From Candidatus Nanohalarchaeota archaeon (GTDB taxonomy: Archaea; EX4484-52; B79-G9), in the NCBI GenBank assembly GCA_003660865.1, contig QMVA01000087.1:1-6475 (forward strand): 6,475 nt of DNA, written 5' to 3'. The translations under genes and the position numbers were made by a program. Positions within the stretch are counted from its first letter, which is position 1. Every line of letters starts with the position of its first letter. Shown one piece after another: positions 4,333 through 6,475 of this stretch. Under the pieces are notes generated by a model, which was given only the letters and a program-made list of their open reading frames with translations, ran no database searches and had not been told where the DNA came from.

Positions 4333-5163
4333 TCATTGCCCGTATTTCTGGATTATTATCAGTTCTTCGCCGGTTAGTTTCTTTCCTTTGGTGAATTGCG
4401 CATAAAGGTCTTTTGCTCTCTTTTTTAGTTCGTCTTCTTTTTGGGCTTTCTGTTGCTCTTCGCGCTTTTTTCCTGCTTTTATTTTTGCTTCTTTTTGGGT
4501 TTTCTGTTTATTGAGTTCTTTTATGTACTCGTAGTGGGCATCATCTGCCTGTTTTTTTAGTTCTTTTATCTGCCTGAATTTCGGGGCTGCTTCTGTTCTT
4601 AGCTCTTTTATCTGGTTGTAGAGAATTATGAGTTCTTCGTGCTCTTTTTTGCCTGCATGGTTGTTGTCTACTATGAGCTCATGTGTGAGTTCCAGTTCTT
4701 CATCAAGTTTGCTTACTTTTGCGCGGGTTTTAGCCTGCTTTTTGTTTATTTTTTCGCTTAATTTAACGAGAGCAAGGGATTCTTCCATGTTCTCGAGGCG
4801 CTTTTGCATCTGATCGTCCTGCTTTACTGAGTGCTGTCTTGTCTGGATGTCCCAGTCGAGTTTTTTTATTTCTGATTTTAGTTTTGCAGGATCTTTTGAA
4901 ATCTGCTCGTACTTTGCGGATTCCCGGTCGTCTTGCTTTTGTGTGACTTTGTGTTCTTTTATTTTATCTGTGATTATTTTTCTTTTTTTTATCAGACTTT
5001 TTACCAGTTTGTTTTTTGCATCTCTTTTTTCTTTCACAATGTCTATTTTTGCCTCAATAGAATTAAGTCGGTCTCTTTGTGATTTTACTTCAATAAGTAG
5101 TTGCTTTACCTGAAAGTTGAGTTCGTCTCTTTTTTCTTTGAGGGTGTTTATTGAGTCGTTCAT
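4333..5163 (-). CDS. Coiled-coil protein resembling archaeal COG1340
   Basis: The 276-residue protein is almost wholly charged alpha-helix rich in Lys, Glu, Gln and Asp, with no signal peptide or membrane segment. It is therefore a soluble rod-like coiled coil. Its layout resembles the archaeal COG1340 group: an N-terminal coil (1-80), a middle element with KLDWDIQTRQ (101-110), a second long coil (about 115-245), and a conserved-looking C-terminal cap AKDLYAQFTKGKKLTGEEL (250-268) ending IIQKYGQ. Homologues are sometimes labelled phosphoserine phosphatase, but no HAD motif is present and that label should not be used. The ATG at 5163 has no Shine-Dalgarno sequence. The gene follows the MoxR gene by 50 bases on the same strand, so the two may be co-transcribed. 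Role unknown; a structural or chromosome- or membrane-associated function is only speculation. Confidence 0.78.
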   Translation of the reverse strand: MNDSINTLKEKRDELNFQVKQLLIEVKSQRDRLNSIEAKIDIVKEKRDAKNKLVKSLIKKRKIITDKIKEHKVTQKQDDRESAKYEQISKDPAKLKSEIKKLDWDIQTRQHSVKQDDQMQKRLENMEESLALVKLSEKINKKQAKTRAKVSKLDEELELTHELIVDNNHAGKKEHEELIILYNQIKELRTEAAPKFRQIKELKKQADDAHYEYIKELNKQKTQKEAKIKAGKKREEQQKAQKEDELKKRAKDLYAQFTKGKKLTGEELIIIQKYGQ

Positions 5164-5190
5164 ATACAGGTATATAGGAACAATAAGTCT

Positions 5191-5200
5191 TTTAAAATTT
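5191..5200 (-). promoter_or_regulatory. Possible TATA box for the coiled-coil gene
   Basis: On the minus strand the sequence reads AAATTTTAAA, about 30 bases upstream of the ATG at 5163, which lacks a Shine-Dalgarno sequence. This would fit a leaderless transcript independent of the MoxR gene. The match to the TATA consensus is poor, and AT-rich intergenic DNA produces such strings by chance. Confidence 0.28.
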
Positions 5201-5213
5201 ACTGTTGGACAGT

Positions 5214-6209
5214 TTAAGGGATTTTTACTGTTTTCAGGAGTTGTTCTATTATTGTGTCTGTTTTTATATCTTCTGCCAGCGCTTCGTAGGTCAGTATTAT
5301 CCTGTGCCGGAGGATATCCGGTGCGATGGCTTTTATGTCTTCAGGGGTTACGTAGCCACGATGGTTTACGAGGGCATGGGCCTTGCCTGCGAGCGCAAGC
5401 CAGATGGATGCGCGGGGTGATGCACCGTATTCTATGTATTGGCCTATGTCGAGACCGTATTCTTTGGGTGTACGGGTTGCATGTACTATCTCCGTTATGT
5501 AGTTCTCTATTTTTTCGTCCAGATATATGGTGCGGCTGAATTTCTGGATATCTATTATTTTTAAGGGAGTGATTATCTTGTCTACCTTCGGTATTTCTGA
5601 TGTGGTCATGCGTTTAATTATGTTTTTTTCTTCGCTTTTTGTAGGGTATTGTACATTGACTTTGAGCATGAAGCGATCAATCTGTGCTTCAGGGAGAGTG
5701 TATGTGCCTTCGGTCTCCAGGGGGTTTTGTGTTGCCATGACGAGGAATGGTTTGGGGAGTGGGTAGGTTTCGTCGGATATTGTGACTTGCCTCTCCTGCA
5801 TCGCTTCTAAGAGGGCGGACTGGACTTTTGGAGGGGCTCGGTTTATCTCGTCTGCGAGTATGAAGTTTGCAAATATCGGGCCTCTTTTTGTTGTGAATTT
5901 GGATGTGCCCTGATTGTATATTTTTGTGCCTGTGATGTCTGCGGGAAGGAGATCTGGTGTGAACTGGATGCGTTTGAAGTCTGAGTCTATACAGTCTGAG
6001 AGGGTTTTTATCATGAGTGTTTTTGCAAGGCCGGGAAGACCTTCCAAGAGTATGTGGCCGTCTGCTATCAGTGAGATTATGAGGCGTTCTAAGGGATATT
6101 CTTGTCCTACTACTACTTTTTGGATTTCTGTTAGTATGTTTTCGAGGTCTTTTGAGTAGGTTTGGGCTTTTTCGTTTAGTTCTTTTACCTGTCTGTCTAT
6201 GTGTATCAC
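5214..6209 (-). CDS. MoxR-family AAA+ ATPase
   Basis: MoxR proteins are AAA+ ATPases thought to act as chaperones that mature or remodel partner complexes, often together with DUF58 or von Willebrand-type proteins. The 331 residues show the full set of motifs: VVGQ (33-36), Walker A GLPGLAKT (57-64), Walker B FILADEINRAPP (116-127), LLEAMQERQV (133-142), sensor 1 ATQNP (159-163), DRF with arginine finger (178-180), and the sensor 2 region GASPRAS (263-269, R266). The C-terminal lid contains GYVTPEDIKAIAPDILRHRI (285-304). Length is normal and no catalytic residue is missing. The start is GTG at 6209, placed about 30 residues before VVGQ as is usual; GGTGAT overlaps it. No DUF58 gene follows; instead a coiled-coil gene lies downstream and a membrane protein upstream. 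It probably has its own promoter (6253-6264). Confidence 0.96.
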   Translation of the reverse strand: MIHIDRQVKELNEKAQTYSKDLENILTEIQKVVVGQEYPLERLIISLIADGHILLEGLPGLAKTLMIKTLSDCIDSDFKRIQFTPDLLPADITGTKIYNQGTSKFTTKRGPIFANFILADEINRAPPKVQSALLEAMQERQVTISDETYPLPKPFLVMATQNPLETEGTYTLPEAQIDRFMLKVNVQYPTKSEEKNIIKRMTTSEIPKVDKIITPLKIIDIQKFSRTIYLDEKIENYITEIVHATRTPKEYGLDIGQYIEYGASPRASIWLALAGKAHALVNHRGYVTPEDIKAIAPDILRHRIILTYEALAEDIKTDTIIEQLLKTVKIP

Positions 6210-6218
6210 CTTTTTTTT

Positions 6219-6234
6219 AGAAGTTGAAACTTCT
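6219..6234. promoter_or_regulatory. 16-bp palindrome at the predicted MoxR transcription start
   Basis: AGAAGTT-GA-AACTTCT is a perfect 7+7 inverted repeat with a 2-base centre (practical RNA stem 6 bp with a 4-base loop). It covers the predicted MoxR transcription start (about 6231), and on the minus strand is followed by eight A residues and GGTGAT. Position and symmetry suggest an operator for a dimeric repressor, or a short 5'-leader hairpin. No regulator is identifiable. Confidence 0.4.
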
Positions 6235-6252
6235 CTTTATTGGATTTAATTG

Positions 6253-6264
6253 TTTATATATTTT
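6253..6264 (-). promoter_or_regulatory. TATA box for the MoxR gene
   Basis: On the minus strand this reads AAAATATATAAA, a good archaeal TATA box. It lies in the 66-base gap between the upstream membrane-protein stop (6276-6278) and the MoxR GTG (6209). Transcription would start near 6231 and give a leader of about 21 bases. Confidence 0.55.
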
Positions 6265-6275
6265 GCGTGAGAATT

Positions 6276-6475
6276 TCATAATCTTTTTGATTTTATGAGC
6301 CAACCTATGAGTATTCCGAGAAGTATGGCGAGAGTTATTATTATCAGAATGTCTGTGTAGGGGACTGCAAAGTGGGGGGATGATATTAGTGTTTCATGCG
6401 GGGGTGACGCGCCGACAAATGTTTTTTCTGCGTCTTCTATTATATTTTTTCCTGCTTCTTTTGCTGATGATGCCA
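6276..6475 (-). CDS. C-terminal fragment of a membrane-anchored protein (5' end outside window)
   Basis: An open minus-strand frame runs from the window edge to a TGA at 6276-6278 and encodes 65 residues. The first ~40 are polar (SSAKEAGKNIIEDAEKTF and a Pro/His/Ser stretch). They are followed by one strong transmembrane helix, DILIIITLAILLGILIGWLI (fragment residues 41-60), and a short positive tail KSKRL. This is the layout of a secreted or surface domain held by a C-terminal anchor with a cytoplasmic basic end. Codon third positions follow the same A/C-rich pattern as the MoxR gene, supporting it as real coding sequence. The gene ends 66 bases before MoxR on the same strand, so a functional link is possible. 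Family not recognisable from the tail alone. Confidence 0.75.
   Translation of the reverse strand, partial: ASSAKEAGKNIIEDAEKTFVGASPPHETLISSPHFAVPYTDILIIITLAILLGILIGWLIKSKRL

Noticed and set aside
4628..5113. Plus-strand Ser/Cys/Phe-rich open frames opposite the coiled-coil gene
   Set aside because: Their apparent hydrophobic, membrane-like composition is the reverse complement of Lys/Glu/Gln-rich coiled-coil codons; no motif or Shine-Dalgarno support.
4333..5163. Phosphoserine phosphatase annotation sometimes carried by COG1340-like proteins
   Set aside because: No HAD-family catalytic motif (DxDx[TV]) is present; the protein is coiled coil throughout.
5117..5539. 140-codon plus-strand open frame opposite the MoxR C-terminus
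   Set aside because: Antisense to conserved MoxR lid and sensor 2 sequence; no family resemblance.

Overview
This window is archaeal chromosomal DNA. The evidence is a run of archaeal/eukaryotic-type information-processing genes that bacteria lack: a Gins51-type replication factor, ribosomal proteins L44e and S27e, the alpha subunit of initiation factor 2, Nop10, a PAC2-family proteasome-assembly chaperone and RNA polymerase subunit K. An archaeal type IV prepilin and TATA-box promoters agree with this. The lineage cannot be fixed from the sequence. The short spacings, the terse proteins and the pilin style would fit a DPANN-type or uncultivated euryarchaeal genome, but that is a guess.

Layout, plus strand: positions 1-268 hold no convincing gene. 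They contain a CpG-rich imperfect tandem repeat at the left edge and a terminator-like hairpin near 145-170. Gins51 follows (269-844). Then come L44e-S27e (921-1422), behind a probable TATA box at 846-853, and aIF2-alpha-Nop10-PAC2-RpoK (1506-3435), behind another at 1454-1462. Within these two groups, genes are separated by 4-28 bases or overlap. This is the replication-translation gene cluster known from archaeal genome comparisons, extended here by a proteasome chaperone and an RNA polymerase subunit. S27e (58 aa), Nop10 (51 aa) and RpoK (54 aa) are very short, and two or three of them appear to use non-ATG starts, so they are easily missed.

A strong TATA box (3466-3475) then drives a two-gene unit: a 62-residue single-pass membrane protein of unknown function and a class III signal-peptide type IV pilin (3729-4250). 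The unit ends in a hairpin with a T-run (4260-4284).

The rest is on the minus strand, read from right to left: the C-terminal 65 residues of a membrane-anchored protein cut by the window edge, a MoxR-family AAA+ ATPase with its own TATA box, and a 276-residue coiled-coil protein resembling the archaeal COG1340 group. Plus- and minus-strand genes converge at about 4251-4332.

The plus strand is rich in G and T throughout, whichever strand is coding, so codon third positions differ sharply between plus-strand genes (G/T) and minus-strand genes (A/C). This explains the long antisense open frames. I see no tRNA, rRNA, CRISPR array, transposase or integrase. The least explained parts are the pilin unit with its small membrane partner and repeated TAAGAT elements, the MoxR/coiled-coil neighbourhood, and the start-codon usage.
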